Assembly: GCF_007713465.1 (NCBI RefSeq)
Contig: NZ_VMSG01000001.1
Coordinates: forward strand, 248,001 to 312,000
Direction of reading: 5' to 3'
Source: Pseudomonas sp. H3(2019)
Lineage (GTDB): Bacteria; Pseudomonadota; Gammaproteobacteria; Pseudomonadales; Pseudomonadaceae
DNA: 64,000 nucleotides
Made by a program: the position numbers and the translations under genes. Below the pieces are notes generated by a model that worked only from the letters and a program-made list of their open reading frames with translations, had not been told where the DNA came from and did not search any database. Shown here piece after piece: positions 38,025-47,653 of this stretch (position 1 is the stretch's first letter; every line of letters begins with the position of its first letter).

Positions 38025-38611
38025 CAGATGAGCCCGAGCAGTCCCTGCGGCATGAGGGCAAAGTACGCAAGGCGTGGGATCAGCCAGCTTTGCAGCAACT
38101 GGATCACGATAAACGCGAAGATCGGCGAGATGTCGAGGCCACCCAGGTTCGGCACGATACGGCGGAATGGGGCGAGTACCGGTTCAGTAATCTGAGCGAC
38201 CAGCTCAGCGCCCGGATTGTGGCTCCCCGGGGCGACCCAGGACAGAATCACGCTGATGATCATTGCGTAGAACAGAATATTCAAAAACAGCGAGAAGATG
38301 GCGATCAGTGCCCAAGGCACCAATAGCAGCGAGTCGACCAGGAAGCCTTTGAGCGCCAGGATGACGGCGATCAGCAGCATCTGCACGATCAGCGCCAGTA
38401 CAAGAGACGACATGTCCAGCCCGAACATGCTCGGGATGACTCGGCGCAGAGGCTTGAGCAGCGGCTGAGTGGCTTTCACGATGAACTGGCAGAGCGGGTT
38501 GTAAAAGTTCGCCCGAACCAGTTGCAGGATAAAACGCAGCAGCACGATCAGCAGGTACAGGCTGCCCAGGGTTTTAATGATGAAAATGGCAGCGTCGTTG
38601 AGTCCGAGCAT
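38024..38611 (-). CDS. YggT family membrane protein
   Basis: 195 residues, four hydrophobic segments arranged as two similar halves (each with a PLLKPLRRVIPS / PVLAPFRRIVPN motif after a helix pair). YggT proteins are linked to osmotic tolerance and cell-envelope functions in some bacteria. Part of the proC–yggT–DUF167 group. Confidence 0.9.
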   Translation of the reverse strand: MLGLNDAAIFIIKTLGSLYLLIVLLRFILQLVRANFYNPLCQFIVKATQPLLKPLRRVIPSMFGLDMSSLVLALIVQMLLIAVILALKGFLVDSLLLVPWALIAIFSLFLNILFYAMIISVILSWVAPGSHNPGAELVAQITEPVLAPFRRIVPNLGGLDISPIFAFIVIQLLQSWLIPRLAYFALMPQGLLGLI

Positions 38612-38635
38612 TATGGATTCCTTTGTAAGAGCTGA

Positions 38636-39454
38636 TTAGCGACCCAGTTGCTCGGCCATCTCGACTGAGCGGTGGGCTGCGGCGCCGAGTGCTTTTTCGA
38701 CCAGGGCTTCGAAGCCACCGGCCTGGAAGGTCTTGATCGCGGCTTCGGTGGTGCCTGCTGGCGAGGTCACGCGACGGCGTAGCTCAGCGGCGTCGACGTC
38801 ACTGGCAACGGCCATGTGCGCGGCGCCCAGCGCGGTTTGCAGGGTCAGCTGGGCGGCGATGTCCCGTGGCAGGCCAAGTTTCTCGCCCGCAGCGGTCATG
38901 GCTTCGATCAGCAGGAAGAAGTACGCAGGGCCCGAACCGGAAACGGCGGTGACTGCGTCCAGTTGCTGCTCTTCGTTCAGCCACAGGGCGATGCCGACGG
39001 CAGACAGCAGCTCTTGGGCCTGCTGACGCTGTTCGGCAGTCACCTGGGCCGTGGCGTACAGACCGCTCACACCCCGGCGCAGCAGCGCCGGGGTGTTGGG
39101 CATGCAACGCACGATCGGCTGAGTGCCGAGCCAGTTGTTCATGCTGGCGCAGGTGATCCCGGCGGCAATCGACACCACCAGTTGATTCGGCGCCAGGCTG
39201 GGGCGCAGTGCTTCACATACGGCTTTCATCGCCTGGGGTTTGACCGCCAGTACGACCACGTCTGCACCTTGAATGGCGTCGGCGTTGTCGGCGAACGTTT
39301 CGATGCCGTGTTCGGCAGTTACCCGTGCACGGGTTTCAGCGCCCGGGTCGCTGGCGCGGATCTGCGCAGCTTCCAGACCTTTGGCACGCAGGCCGCCGAT
39401 CAGGCTGGCGGCCATGTTTCCGGCACCGATAAAGGCAATTCGTGTCTTGCTCAT
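38636..39454 (-). CDS. proC: Pyrroline-5-carboxylate reductase
   Basis: 272 residues. Last step of proline synthesis. RIAFIGAGNMAASLIGGL is the NADP-binding loop, and GSGPAYFFLLIEAM and the C-terminal VTSPAGTTEAAIKTF are signature motifs. Preceded by the PLP-homeostasis gene 33 bases upstream. Confidence 0.97.
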   Translation of the reverse strand: MSKTRIAFIGAGNMAASLIGGLRAKGLEAAQIRASDPGAETRARVTAEHGIETFADNADAIQGADVVVLAVKPQAMKAVCEALRPSLAPNQLVVSIAAGITCASMNNWLGTQPIVRCMPNTPALLRRGVSGLYATAQVTAEQRQQAQELLSAVGIALWLNEEQQLDAVTAVSGSGPAYFFLLIEAMTAAGEKLGLPRDIAAQLTLQTALGAAHMAVASDVDAAELRRRVTSPAGTTEAAIKTFQAGGFEALVEKALGAAAHRSVEMAEQLGR

Positions 39455-39487
39455 GTCAGGTCCTTGTAGAAAAGAGTGTCAGCCACT

Positions 39488-40186
39488 TCAAGGCTGGCCA
39501 TGCGTTTGTTGATAGTCGCGAGCGCCAAACAGGGCCGTACCGATACGAACCCAAGTGGCGCCCATCGCGATGGCCGACTCCAGGTCGTGGCTCATGCCCA
39601 TGGACAGTGTGTCGAGTGGCAGATTCAGGCTTGCTTGCAGCTTTTGTACGGTCGCAAAGGCTGCGTCCTGAGCCGCGCGATCTTCAGTCGGCTCGGGAAT
39701 TGCCATCAAACCGCGCAATTTCAGCCGTGGCAGCGCGCTGATGGCGCTGGCCAGTGCTGGCAGATCAGCTGGGGTGCAACCGGATTTGCTCGCTTCACCG
39801 CTGACATTGACCTGAATGCAGATGTTCAAGGGGGGCAACTCGGCCGGACGCTGTTCGGACAGGCGTTGTGCGATTTTCAAACGATCCACGGAATGCACCC
39901 AAGCGAAGTTCTCGGCGATAGCACGCGTCTTGTTCGATTGAATGGGGCCAATGAAGTGCCAGATCAAGGGCAGGTCGGCCAACTCGAGCTGTTTGCCCAG
40001 GGCCTCCTGCAGATAGTTCTCGCCAAAGTCGTGCACACCGGCGGCGTAGGCTTCACGCACGGCATCGCTGGGCTTGGTCTTGCTCACGGCCAGCAGGCGG
40101 ACGCTGTGCTCGGCACGTTGCGCGGCTTGCTCCGCTGCGCGGATACGCGCAGCTACCTGGGCTATGTTGTCTGCTATCGTGGACAT
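39488..40186 (-). CDS. PLP homeostasis protein (YggS/PLPBP family)
   Basis: 232 residues. The alanine-racemase-like single domain binds pyridoxal phosphate through Lys in LLAVSKTKPSD; FGENYLQEALGK and LRGLMAIPEP are typical. Modulates PLP supply and amino-acid pools; not a known catalytic enzyme. Pairs with proC as in most proteobacteria and diverges from pilT over 56 bases. Confidence 0.94.
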   Translation of the reverse strand: MSTIADNIAQVAARIRAAEQAAQRAEHSVRLLAVSKTKPSDAVREAYAAGVHDFGENYLQEALGKQLELADLPLIWHFIGPIQSNKTRAIAENFAWVHSVDRLKIAQRLSEQRPAELPPLNICIQVNVSGEASKSGCTPADLPALASAISALPRLKLRGLMAIPEPTEDRAAQDAAFATVQKLQASLNLPLDTLSMGMSHDLESAIAMGATWVRIGTALFGARDYQQTHGQP

Positions 40187-40242
40187 TCAAGGGACGCCGG
40201 CAGTCTGAGGTTTGCGGCATTCTACTGGAATTGGGGAGTGCT

Positions 40243-41277
40243 ATGGATATCACTGAGCTGCTGGCGTTCAGCGCCAAACAAGGGGCCTCCGACTTGCACC
40301 TGTCGGCGGGGCTGCCGCCGATGATCCGGGTGGATGGCGATGTGCGGCGGATCAACCTGCCGGCACTGGATGACAAGCAGGTGCGTGAGCTGATCTACGC
40401 GATCATGAACGACAAGCAGCGGGTGGAGTTCGAGCAGGCGCTGGAGACCGACTTTTCCTTCGAGGCGCCGGGTGTGGCGCGCTTTCGGGTCAATGCGTTC
40501 AATCAGTATCGCGGCCCGGGCGCGGTGTTCCGGACCATCCCGTCGAAAATCCAGAGTATGGAAGATCTGGGCCTGGGGGATGTGTTTCGCCGTATTGCCG
40601 AAGTTTCTCGTGGGTTGGTGCTGGTCACCGGACCGACAGGTTCCGGCAAGTCGACCACCCAGGCGGCGATGATCGATTACCTGAACAACCACCGGCATCA
40701 CCATATCCTCACCATCGAAGACCCCATCGAATTCCTCCATGAATCACGCAAATGCCTGATCAATCAGCGTGAAGTGCACCGCGATACGCGCAGTTTCGCT
40801 ACGGCGTTGCGTTCGGCATTGCGCGAGGACCCGGACGTGATTCTGGTAGGGGAGATGCGTGACCAGGAGACTATCCGCCTGGCGCTGACGGCGGCCGAGA
40901 CCGGGCATCTGGTCTTCGGCACCTTGCACACCAACTCGGCGGCGAAAACCATTGATCGGGTGGTGGACGTGTTTCCGGGTGACGAGAAGTCGATGGTGCG
41001 CTCGATGCTCTCGGAGTCGTTGCAGGCGGTGATTTCCCAAACGCTGATCAAGAAAGTCGGTGGTGGCCGGGTGGCGGCCCACGAGATCATGCTTGGCACC
41101 TCGGCGATTCGAAACCTGATCCGCGAAGACAAGATTGCGCAGATGTACTCGTCGATACAGACCGGGGGTTCGTTGGGGATGCAGACGCTGGATATGAGCT
41201 TGAAGGATCTGGTGAGCAAAGGCCTGATCAGTCGCGAGCATGCGCGGGAGAGGGCGCGGTCACCGGATAATTTCTGA
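40243..41277 (+). CDS. pilT: Type IV pilus retraction ATPase PilT
   Basis: 344 residues from the ATG at 40243, with GGGGAG upstream. Walker A GPTGSGKSTT, Asp box and Walker B region (VILVGEMRD), His box (GHLVFGTLHT) and the AIRNLIRE motif required for retraction are all present. Cytoplasmic hexamer that depolymerises the pilus. In other pseudomonads pilU follows; here the next 300 bases hold a REP element and an opposite-strand peptidase gene, so pilU is absent from this position. Confidence 0.97.
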   Translation: MDITELLAFSAKQGASDLHLSAGLPPMIRVDGDVRRINLPALDDKQVRELIYAIMNDKQRVEFEQALETDFSFEAPGVARFRVNAFNQYRGPGAVFRTIPSKIQSMEDLGLGDVFRRIAEVSRGLVLVTGPTGSGKSTTQAAMIDYLNNHRHHHILTIEDPIEFLHESRKCLINQREVHRDTRSFATALRSALREDPDVILVGEMRDQETIRLALTAAETGHLVFGTLHTNSAAKTIDRVVDVFPGDEKSMVRSMLSESLQAVISQTLIKKVGGGRVAAHEIMLGTSAIRNLIREDKIAQMYSSIQTGGSLGMQTLDMSLKDLVSKGLISREHARERARSPDNF

Positions 41278-41289
41278 GGGGGTGGAATG

Positions 41290-41321
41290 GATCGTTCCCA
41301 CGCGGGAGCGTGGGAACGATC
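41290..41321. repeat. REP palindrome (GATCGTTCCCACGC family)
   Basis: Perfect 14-base arms (41290–41303 and 41308–41321) with a four-base loop, thirteen bases after the pilT stop. Could end both pilT and the convergent peptidase transcript. Confidence 0.88.
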
Positions 41322-41333
41322 ATCAGGCTGGGA

Positions 41334-41957
41334 TCAGCGCTGAGCGAGGCGCAGGGTTTTCGATTCTTTCGTTTCAACCCGCTTGGCAACCACGTAATGG
41401 CTTTCCCAGTACGGTTTCTTCAGGGTGTCGATGGTCACCGACTTGCCACGACGCGGTGCGTGGATGAAGCGGTCGTTGCCCAGGTAAATGGCGACGTGGT
41501 TGACCTTGCGGCTCTTGATATTGAAGAAAATCAGGTCGCCCGGCTTCAAGTCCTTGCGATCGACTTTCTGTCCGTGGCCGGCGGCCATGGCGTTGGAGGT
41601 GCGTGGCAGATCAGCCGCACCAACGCCATTGAAGGCGTATTTCACCAGCCCGCTGCAATCGAAGCCTTTACTTGGGCTACTGCCGCCCCAACGATAAGGA
41701 GTGCCGAGAACGTTTACTGCACGACTCAGTACATTGCTGCTTTGTTTGGCTCCCATCGGCGGGACCAGTTTGCTGTCGGCCTTGCTCAGGTGAGTCAGAC
41801 CTTTGACAGCGTGTTTGTTTTTGCTGGTAGCGGCAGAAACATGAGATTTTGGGGTGTAACCATTAACGTTCGGAAGACGTTGCTCACGATTGGTGGCGTG
41901 GGCGGCCAGTGGCATTAATAGGCAAATGGTTAGCCATGTCTTGAAAAATGGACGCAT
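41334..41957 (-). CDS. NlpC/P60 (C40) family endopeptidase
   Basis: 207 residues with a signal peptide (about 1–21) and a C-terminal C40 domain. The catalytic Cys is in GFDCSGLVKYAF, His in HVAIYLG, and a further polar residue in RFIHAP. Such enzymes cut peptidoglycan stem peptides in the periplasm. The 70-residue Lys/Ser-rich linker has no recognised domain. Converges with pilT. Confidence 0.93.
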   Translation of the reverse strand: MRPFFKTWLTICLLMPLAAHATNREQRLPNVNGYTPKSHVSAATSKNKHAVKGLTHLSKADSKLVPPMGAKQSSNVLSRAVNVLGTPYRWGGSSPSKGFDCSGLVKYAFNGVGAADLPRTSNAMAAGHGQKVDRKDLKPGDLIFFNIKSRKVNHVAIYLGNDRFIHAPRRGKSVTIDTLKKPYWESHYVVAKRVETKESKTLRLAQR

Positions 41958-42208
41958 TAGGCAAGGCTCTATGTGGGTAAGCGCGCAACTTTATAACAGC
42001 TTTTTTGTCCTTTCCGAGGCCGTTGGTCGATTCAACCCGGGGGTCAACTGCAGCAAAGAAGCGGCAAATGGACTTAATTGTCGGACAGAAGTCAGGTGTT
42101 ACAAGGCTTTGACGGGGGACAAGGTAGCATTTTCCATACGTCGGTCGCCTGTAAAAAAGTCACAAAGAATTCAAGAATATTTATCTATCGAGGCAAATGA
42201 GGGAACCC

Positions 42209-42628
42209 ATGAACACCTATCGTCAGGATGTTTCACACCAGGACACCCACAGCAAGGTGATCGGTTATCTGCTGTGGATTTTCGGTTTTACCGGCTCTCA
42301 CCGCTTCTATTACGGCAAACCGGTCACCGGAACGATCTGGTTTTTCACCTTCGGGTTGTTGGGCATTGGCTGGTTGATCGACCTGTTCCTGATCCCGGCC
42401 ATGGACCGTGAAGCGGACCTGCGTTTTACCGCCGGCCCTATCGAGTACAACGTTGCCTGGATCCTGCTGACCTTCCTGGGCGTGTTCGGTCTGCACCGCA
42501 TGTACCAAGGCAAGTGGCTGACGGGCCTGCTGTACCTGGTGACCGGCGGGTTGTTCTTTCTGGGGGTGCTGTATGACTTCTGGACATTGAATGACCAGAT
42601 CTCGATTCGTAACGCGCAAAGCCGCTGA
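42209..42628 (+). CDS. TM2 domain membrane protein
   Basis: 139 residues from the ATG at 42209 (GAGGGA upstream); another ATG at 42197 is possible. Two TM2-type units: FGFTGSHRFYYGKPVTGTIWF and FGVFGLHRMYQGKWLTGLLY-type stretches each precede hydrophobic hairpins. Function unknown. The preceding 250 bases are AT-richer and hold no gene. Confidence 0.88.
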   Translation: MNTYRQDVSHQDTHSKVIGYLLWIFGFTGSHRFYYGKPVTGTIWFFTFGLLGIGWLIDLFLIPAMDREADLRFTAGPIEYNVAWILLTFLGVFGLHRMYQGKWLTGLLYLVTGGLFFLGVLYDFWTLNDQISIRNAQSR

Positions 42629-42629
42629 T

Positions 42630-42660
42630 GATCGTTCCCACGCAGAGCGTGGGAACGATC
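42630..42660. repeat. REP palindrome (GATCGTTCCCACGC family)
   Basis: Perfect 14-base arms (42630–42643, 42647–42660) with a three-base loop, between the convergent TM2 gene and pyrC'. Begins two bases after the TM2 stop. Confidence 0.88.
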
Positions 42661-42664
42661 TCCC

Positions 42665-43936
42665 TTACGCCTGGTGGCTGATCCGTCCGTCCACCAGGGT
42701 GTAGCGCACCACGCCCGGCAGGCTATGGCCAAGGAACGGGCAGTTTTCGCCCTTCGACAACCAATGCTCACCGGCCACGGTGGAGGCGGTTGGGTCGAAC
42801 ACCACCAGATCCGCGGGAGCGCCCACCGCCAGCTTGCCTGCCGGCAGACGCAGGGCATCAGCCGGACCGGCACTCAGGCGCGCCAGCAGCGTCGGCAGGT
42901 CGAGCAAGCCGTCTTCTACCAGCGTCAGGGCCAGCGGCAGTAGCAGTTCAACGCTGCTGATGCCCGGCTCGGTCGCGCCGAACGGTGCCAGCTTGGCGTC
43001 ACGTTCGTGCGGCTGGTGATGGCTGGAGATGGCTTGAACCACCCCCGACTTCACGGCAGCGCGCAGGCCATCGCGGTCAGCGCGGGTGCGCAGCGGCGGC
43101 TGGACGTGATACAGGCTGTTGAAGTCGATCAGCGCCTCGTCGGTGAGGATCAGCTGATACAACGCCACATCGGCTGTCACTTTCATGCCGCGGGCCTGAG
43201 CCTGAGCGATCAATGCCACGCCACGGGCGCTGGTGAGCTGGCTGAAGTGCGCCCGCACACCGGTTTGTTCAACCAGCAGCAGATCACGGGCCAGGGCCAC
43301 GGTTTCAGCAGTTTCGGGAATCCCCGGCAAGCCGAGGAAGCTTGCGGTCGGACCTTCGTGAGCCAGGCCACCTTCGGCGAGGTCATGATCCTGCGAATGG
43401 AAGATCACCGTCAGGTCGAACGTCGCCGCGTATTCCAGCGCCCGGCACAGGGTCCGGGTGTTGCGGAAATTATCGAGGCCGTTGCCGAATGCAATACAAC
43501 CGGCATCGCGCAGGGCAATCAGTTCTGCCAGCTGTTCGCCGTCCAGACCTTTGCTCAGGGCGCCAATCGGAAAGACCTTGGCATTCCCGGCCTCGCGGGC
43601 GCGGTCGAGGATCAGCTCGGCCACGGCGGAGGTGTCCAGCACCGGTTTGGTCCGTGGCGGGCAGCACAGGCTGGTGACGCCGCCCGCCGCAGCGGCGCGG
43701 GTTTCACTGGCAATCGTGCCTTTGCGGCTGTAACCCGGTTCGCGCAGGGCGACGTTCAGGTCGACGAGGCCGGGAGCGACCACCAGGCCTTTTGCCTCAA
43801 GGGTCTCGACAGCGACGAAACCGGCTGGAGCGGCGCCAATGGCGATGATCTTGCAGGCTTCGATGTGAATATCGGTGACTTGATCCAGGCCGCTGCTTGG
43901 ATCGATGACGCGGGCGCCGAGAATGCTGAGCTTCAC
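42665..43936 (-). CDS. pyrC': Dihydroorotase-like PyrC' (inactive partner of aspartate transcarbamylase)
   Basis: 423 residues of the amidohydrolase/dihydroorotase family. Where active enzymes have the HxH zinc pair, this one reads [13 protein letters not shown], so the metal ligands are gone. In Pseudomonas such a PyrC' (PyrX) is needed structurally for the ATCase dodecamer and has no dihydroorotase activity. Its ATG overlaps the pyrB stop by four bases, matching the known pyrBC' pairing. An active dihydroorotase must be encoded elsewhere. Confidence 0.94.
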   Translation of the reverse strand: MKLSILGARVIDPSSGLDQVTDIHIEACKIIAIGAAPAGFVAVETLEAKGLVVAPGLVDLNVALREPGYSRKGTIASETRAAAAGGVTSLCCPPRTKPVLDTSAVAELILDRAREAGNAKVFPIGALSKGLDGEQLAELIALRDAGCIAFGNGLDNFRNTRTLCRALEYAATFDLTVIFHSQDHDLAEGGLAHEGPTASFLGLPGIPETAETVALARDLLLVEQTGVRAHFSQLTSARGVALIAQAQARGMKVTADVALYQLILTDEALIDFNSLYHVQPPLRTRADRDGLRAAVKSGVVQAISSHHQPHERDAKLAPFGATEPGISSVELLLPLALTLVEDGLLDLPTLLARLSAGPADALRLPAGKLAVGAPADLVVFDPTASTVAGEHWLSKGENCPFLGHSLPGVVRYTLVDGRISHQA

Positions 43937-44937
43937 TGGGCCTTCTCCTGCTCGAATTGGCGCTGGGCAGTCTGCCCGCTCATGGCCATCGACAACACGG
44001 CCATACGAATGGCGATCCCGTAGGTCACCTGATTGAGAATCACCGAGTGCGGACCGTCGGCCACCGCCGATTCGATCTCCACGCCCCGGTTGATCGGGCC
44101 CGGGTGCATGACGATGGCATCCGGTTTGGCGCCGGCCAGGCGCGCAGTGGTCAGGCCGAACAGGCGATAGAACTCGCCCTCGCTCGGCAGCAGGCCGCCG
44201 GTCATGCGTTCCCGCTGCAGACGCAGCATGATCACCACGTCGACGTCCTTCAGGCCTTCGGTCATGTCGGTGTAGACCTTGACACCGTACTGCTCGATAC
44301 CGATCGGCAGCAGGGTTTTCGGCGCAATCACGCGGATGTCCGGGCAGCCGAGGGTTTTCAGCGCGAGCATGTTCGAGCGTGCAACCCGCGAGTGCAGGAT
44401 GTCGCCGACGATGGCCACCGACAGGTTTTCAAAGCTGCCTTTGTGCCGACGGATGGTCAGCATGTCGAGCATGCCCTGGGTCGGGTGGGCGTGACGGCCG
44501 TCACCACCGTTGATGATCGCCACCTGTGGGCAAACATGTTCGGCGATGAAGTGCGCGGCGCCAGAATCGCCGTGGCGCACGACGAACATGTCGGCGGCCA
44601 TGGCTTCAAGGTTGCGCAGGGTGTCGAGCAGGGTTTCGCCCTTGCTCGCCGACGACGTCGACACGTTCAGGGTGATCACGTCCGCCGACAGCCGCTGGGC
44701 CGCCAGTTCGAAGGTGGTACGGGTGCGGGTGGAGTTTTCGAAGAACACGTTGCACACGGTCTTGCCGCGCAGCAGCGGGACTTTCTTGACCGCTCGGGCA
44801 CCGACTTCAAGAAACGAGTCGGCGGTGTCGAGGATTTCCGTCAGCAGCTCGCGGCGCAGACCGTCGAGCGAGAGGAAGTGGCGCAGCTGGCCCTGATCAT
44901 TGAGCTGCAGCGGGCGCTTGGTGTCTAGAGGCGTCAT
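43933..44937 (-). CDS. pyrB: Aspartate carbamoyltransferase catalytic subunit
   Basis: 334 residues starting [20 protein letters not shown], with the N-terminal extension seen in Pseudomonas ATCases. Carbamoyl-phosphate site [15 protein letters not shown] and [12 protein letters not shown] are present. Committed step of pyrimidine synthesis. Overlaps pyrC' by four bases and lies 26 bases from pyrR, so pyrR–pyrB–pyrC' form one leftward unit. Confidence 0.97.
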   Translation of the reverse strand: MTPLDTKRPLQLNDQGQLRHFLSLDGLRRELLTEILDTADSFLEVGARAVKKVPLLRGKTVCNVFFENSTRTRTTFELAAQRLSADVITLNVSTSSASKGETLLDTLRNLEAMAADMFVVRHGDSGAAHFIAEHVCPQVAIINGGDGRHAHPTQGMLDMLTIRRHKGSFENLSVAIVGDILHSRVARSNMLALKTLGCPDIRVIAPKTLLPIGIEQYGVKVYTDMTEGLKDVDVVIMLRLQRERMTGGLLPSEGEFYRLFGLTTARLAGAKPDAIVMHPGPINRGVEIESAVADGPHSVILNQVTYGIAIRMAVLSMAMSGQTAQRQFEQEKAQ

Positions 44938-44963
44938 CGCAATGGACTCTTTAAAAGGGCGAA

Positions 44964-45470
44964 TTAAAGGGCGAGGTCTTGCAGTTCGAGCTGCAGCGGG
45001 TCGGGGCCGGTCAGCTTGACCCGTTCGTGGGCCGCCAGCGACAGGGTGGCGCCCACCACGTTCGGGCGGATTGGCAGCTCGCCGGCATCCAGATCGAGCA
45101 AGCACACCAGGGTGATGCTGGCCGGGCGACCGTAATCGAAGAGTTCGTTCATGGCGGCGCGGATCGTCCGACCGCTCATCAGCACGTCGTCGATCAGCAC
45201 CAGGTGCTGGCCTTCGATTTCGAACGGCAGTGCTGAAGGGCGCACCTGCGGGTGCAGGCCGCTCTGGCTGAAGTCGTCGCGGTAGAAGGAAACATCCAGG
45301 GTGCCCAGTGGCGCGTCGCTGCCAAGCTCTTCGAGCAAGGCCTGGGCGACCCACACACCACCGGTGCGAATGCCGATGTAGCGCGGTTCGCTGATGCCGC
45401 GGTGTTCAAGATGGGCCTTGAGACGGACCGCCATTTGGCTGATCAGTTCGGCGGGATTGGGCAGGCTCAT
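44964..45470 (-). CDS. pyrR: Pyr operon regulator / uracil phosphoribosyltransferase PyrR
   Basis: 168 residues from [20 protein letters not shown] (45470), with AGGAG upstream. PRPP-binding loop [16 protein letters not shown]. PyrR has weak uracil phosphoribosyltransferase activity and regulates pyr genes in some bacteria by RNA binding. In pseudomonads its regulatory mechanism is less clear, and I saw no PyrR-type attenuator hairpin here. Confidence 0.94.
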   Translation of the reverse strand: MSLPNPAELISQMAVRLKAHLEHRGISEPRYIGIRTGGVWVAQALLEELGSDAPLGTLDVSFYRDDFSQSGLHPQVRPSALPFEIEGQHLVLIDDVLMSGRTIRAAMNELFDYGRPASITLVCLLDLDAGELPIRPNVVGATLSLAAHERVKLTGPDPLQLELQDLAL

Positions 45471-45565
45471 GGTTGCTCCTTCATGGGCCCGAGCGCGCTG
45501 CGTGCACAGTGCGGCTCGGGTTGTAGCGAAGAGAGGCACTGTGGCGCCTCTTCAGGATTCGGCTT

Positions 45566-46003
45566 TCAGGATTCGAACAGTGCAGTGTTTTCGTCGAGCC
45601 AGCCTTGCAGCAGCAGGGCGGCGGCGATGGCGTCGACCGGGTTGTCGCGGTAACTGCCTTTCTGCCCGCCCTGTGCCCGCCGTTCACCTTTGGCTTCAAA
45701 GGTGGTCAGGCGTTCATCGTGGGTATAGAAGGGCAGGTTGTAGCGGCCATTCAGGCGGCGGGCGAACTTCTCGGCCCGCAAGCACATGTCACTGGGCGTG
45801 CCGTCCATGTTCAGCGGCAGGCCAACCACCACAGCGTCGGGTTTCCATTCCTTGATCAGGGCTTCGACCTGATTCCAGTCAGGAATGCCGTTTTGCGCCT
45901 TCAAGGTGCAGAGTTCACGGGCCTGGCCGGTAATCACCTGGCCGACCGCGACGCCGATCTGTTTGGTGCCGTAGTCAAAACCCAGAATCAGACGCAGGGC
46001 CAT
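45566..46003 (-). CDS. ruvX: YqgF/RuvX family pre-16S rRNA nuclease
   Basis: 145 residues, RNase H-like fold. N-terminal LGFDYGTKQIGVAVG carries the first catalytic Asp, VVGLPLNMDGT the second block, and DERLTT with the C-terminal DNPVDAIAAALLLQ the others. Helps mature the 16S rRNA 5' end; older annotation as Holliday junction resolvase. Its ATG shares one base with the algH stop upstream, so the two are translationally coupled. Confidence 0.95.
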   Translation of the reverse strand: MALRLILGFDYGTKQIGVAVGQVITGQARELCTLKAQNGIPDWNQVEALIKEWKPDAVVVGLPLNMDGTPSDMCLRAEKFARRLNGRYNLPFYTHDERLTTFEAKGERRAQGGQKGSYRDNPVDAIAAALLLQGWLDENTALFES

Positions 46004-46572
46004 CAGGCGTGTCCCGCCTGGCTGGTCAGCAGGCTGAGGTTGATGCCCAGGCGCTTGGCGGCCGCTTCCAGGCGCAATTCGCTGCTGGTGTTGAACAGGA
46101 TGTCGGCATCGAACGGGCAGGTCAGCCAGGCATTGTCGGCCAGCTCGGTCTCCAGTTGCCCGGGTTCCCAGCCGGCGTAGCCGAGGGCGATCAGGCTTTT
46201 GCTCGGGCCAACGCCATCCGCGATGGCAAACAGCACGTCCTGGGAGGTGGACAGCGCCAGGCCATCCAGTTCGACCGTTGCCTGATACGTCGAGCCGATT
46301 GGGTGCAGGACAAAACCGCGATCGGTCTGTACCGGGCCGCCAGTGAAAATCGGCACGTGCTGGCACAGCGGTGACGGCTCTACGTCTGGGCGCAATTGCT
46401 CGAGAATGTCCGCCAGGCTCAGGTCTTGTGGGCGGTTGATGATCAACCCCATGGCACCATTGGCCGTGTGCTCGACGATGTAGGTCAAGGTGTGCGCAAA
46501 GTTCGGGTCGGCCATGTGCGGCATGGCGATCAGGAAGTGATGCTTGAGGTAGCTGGGGCTGACGTTCTTCAT
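46003..46572 (-). CDS. algH: YqgE/AlgH family protein
   Basis: 189 residues. YLKHHFLIAMPHMADPNFAH and MGLIINRP are family signatures. In P. aeruginosa algH has been linked to alginate regulation; the molecular activity is unknown. Forms the conserved pair with ruvX. Confidence 0.94.
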   Translation of the reverse strand: MKNVSPSYLKHHFLIAMPHMADPNFAHTLTYIVEHTANGAMGLIINRPQDLSLADILEQLRPDVEPSPLCQHVPIFTGGPVQTDRGFVLHPIGSTYQATVELDGLALSTSQDVLFAIADGVGPSKSLIALGYAGWEPGQLETELADNAWLTCPFDADILFNTSSELRLEAAAKRLGINLSLLTSQAGHA

Positions 46573-46622
46573 AGGCGCTAGTGTGGCGTTGGAGGGGCAA
46601 ACTGACAAGCTGAGCGAGTCAA

Positions 46623-46693
46623 AAGATCGCAGCCTGCGGCAGCTCCTACAGGGAAATGCGATCAGCGTAGGAGCTGCCGCAGGCTGCGATCTT
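46623..46693. repeat. Perfect 27-base inverted repeat (REP-type) between algH and tonB
   Basis: Arms 46623–46649 and 46667–46693 are exact complements, with 17 bases between. The arm begins AAGATCGCAGCCTGCGGCAG, a common intergenic element of fluorescent pseudomonads. It immediately precedes the tonB stop (46697) and may act as that gene's terminator. Confidence 0.9.
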
Positions 46694-46696
46694 GGG

Positions 46697-47596
46697 TCAA
46701 TTACTGGAAAGCTTGTCTCCGCGCGCAAACTTCCACGTTCGAATGATTTCCAGCCGGTCGATATCCGACAGGTCGCCGGTAAACGGCGCAAACGGTGCGG
46801 CCAGGCGGACGATGCGCTGCGCGGCTTGATCCAGCAGCGGCTGGCCGGAGGACTCCAGCACCAGCACTTCATACAGCGAGCCGTCGTGGTTGATCGAGAC
46901 CATCAGTCGCAAGTTGCCGTAGATCTGCTTGCGCCGGGCTTCTTCGGGGTAGTTCAAATTGCCGATACGCTCGACCTTCTTGCGCCATTCGTCCTTATAC
47001 CAGGCACCCTTGTCGCGCATGGTCGAGGCGGCGCTCAGGCGGTGGATGCGCGGGCGCTTGGCATACAGCTGTTGTTCGTTGGCCAGCTCCGCTTCCAGGC
47101 TGGCGATGTCGCTGGACAGCTGCGAGCTGTCGAACGTCGGTGTCGCGGCCTTGGGTGTCGGCTCGGCTTTGACCTCTTGTTTCTTGGTCGCGGCTTTCTT
47201 TGGCGCTGGCGCGATAGTGGTCACGGCGGTTTTCGGCGCGGCTTCCTCTACCTGGGGTTTGACCGACGGCGGGGGCGAGACCTTTTGCACCTTGTTGTCC
47301 TGGAATGGCGCGATCTGGGTGGTCTTGGGGATCGCCTTTTTATTCAGGGTGCCGCTGCCTTGCTGGTTTTCCTGAGCGAGAAAATCGGCTTTTGCAGGCT
47401 TTTTTTCGCTTTTGAAGGTGTCGAGGGTGATTTCCAGGGTTCTGCTGATCTGCTTGGGTTCGACAAAGGTGAACCCGACGCCCAGCAGCAAAGCCAGGTG
47501 AATCAGCGCCGCGAGAAACAGGGTAAAACCGAGGCGATCGGCCGGGCGCACGCCACGGTGGGCGAGTTCGAGAGGCAGATCGGACGGAAGTGTCAT
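46697..47596 (-). CDS. TonB family energy transducer (TonB3-like)
   Basis: 299 residues: one N-terminal anchor (about 24–42), a Lys/Pro/Ala-rich periplasmic spacer (about 60–165), then a C-terminal TonB domain with YPEEARRKQIYGNLRLMVSI and LVLESSGQPLLDQAAQRIV. In P. aeruginosa the gene at this place, tonB3, affects twitching motility and pilus assembly; that role here is inference. No clear ribosome site precedes the ATG, where a hairpin and T-rich stretch lie instead. Confidence 0.88.
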   Translation of the reverse strand: MTLPSDLPLELAHRGVRPADRLGFTLFLAALIHLALLLGVGFTFVEPKQISRTLEITLDTFKSEKKPAKADFLAQENQQGSGTLNKKAIPKTTQIAPFQDNKVQKVSPPPSVKPQVEEAAPKTAVTTIAPAPKKAATKKQEVKAEPTPKAATPTFDSSQLSSDIASLEAELANEQQLYAKRPRIHRLSAASTMRDKGAWYKDEWRKKVERIGNLNYPEEARRKQIYGNLRLMVSINHDGSLYEVLVLESSGQPLLDQAAQRIVRLAAPFAPFTGDLSDIDRLEIIRTWKFARGDKLSSN

Positions 47597-47605
47597 AACA
47601 AGAAA

Positions 47606-47653
47606 ACCAACATCGCGTTTTTCACAGGCCGCGCATGATAACGCAATGTTGGT
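47606..47653 (-). terminator. Terminator-like hairpin between gshB and tonB
   Basis: Fourteen-base arms with one mismatch (47606–47619, 47640–47653), a 20-base loop, and on the minus strand TTTTCTTGTT directly after the stem. It sits after gshB and ends only ten bases before the tonB ATG, so it could stop gshB transcripts or control tonB. Confidence 0.55.
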
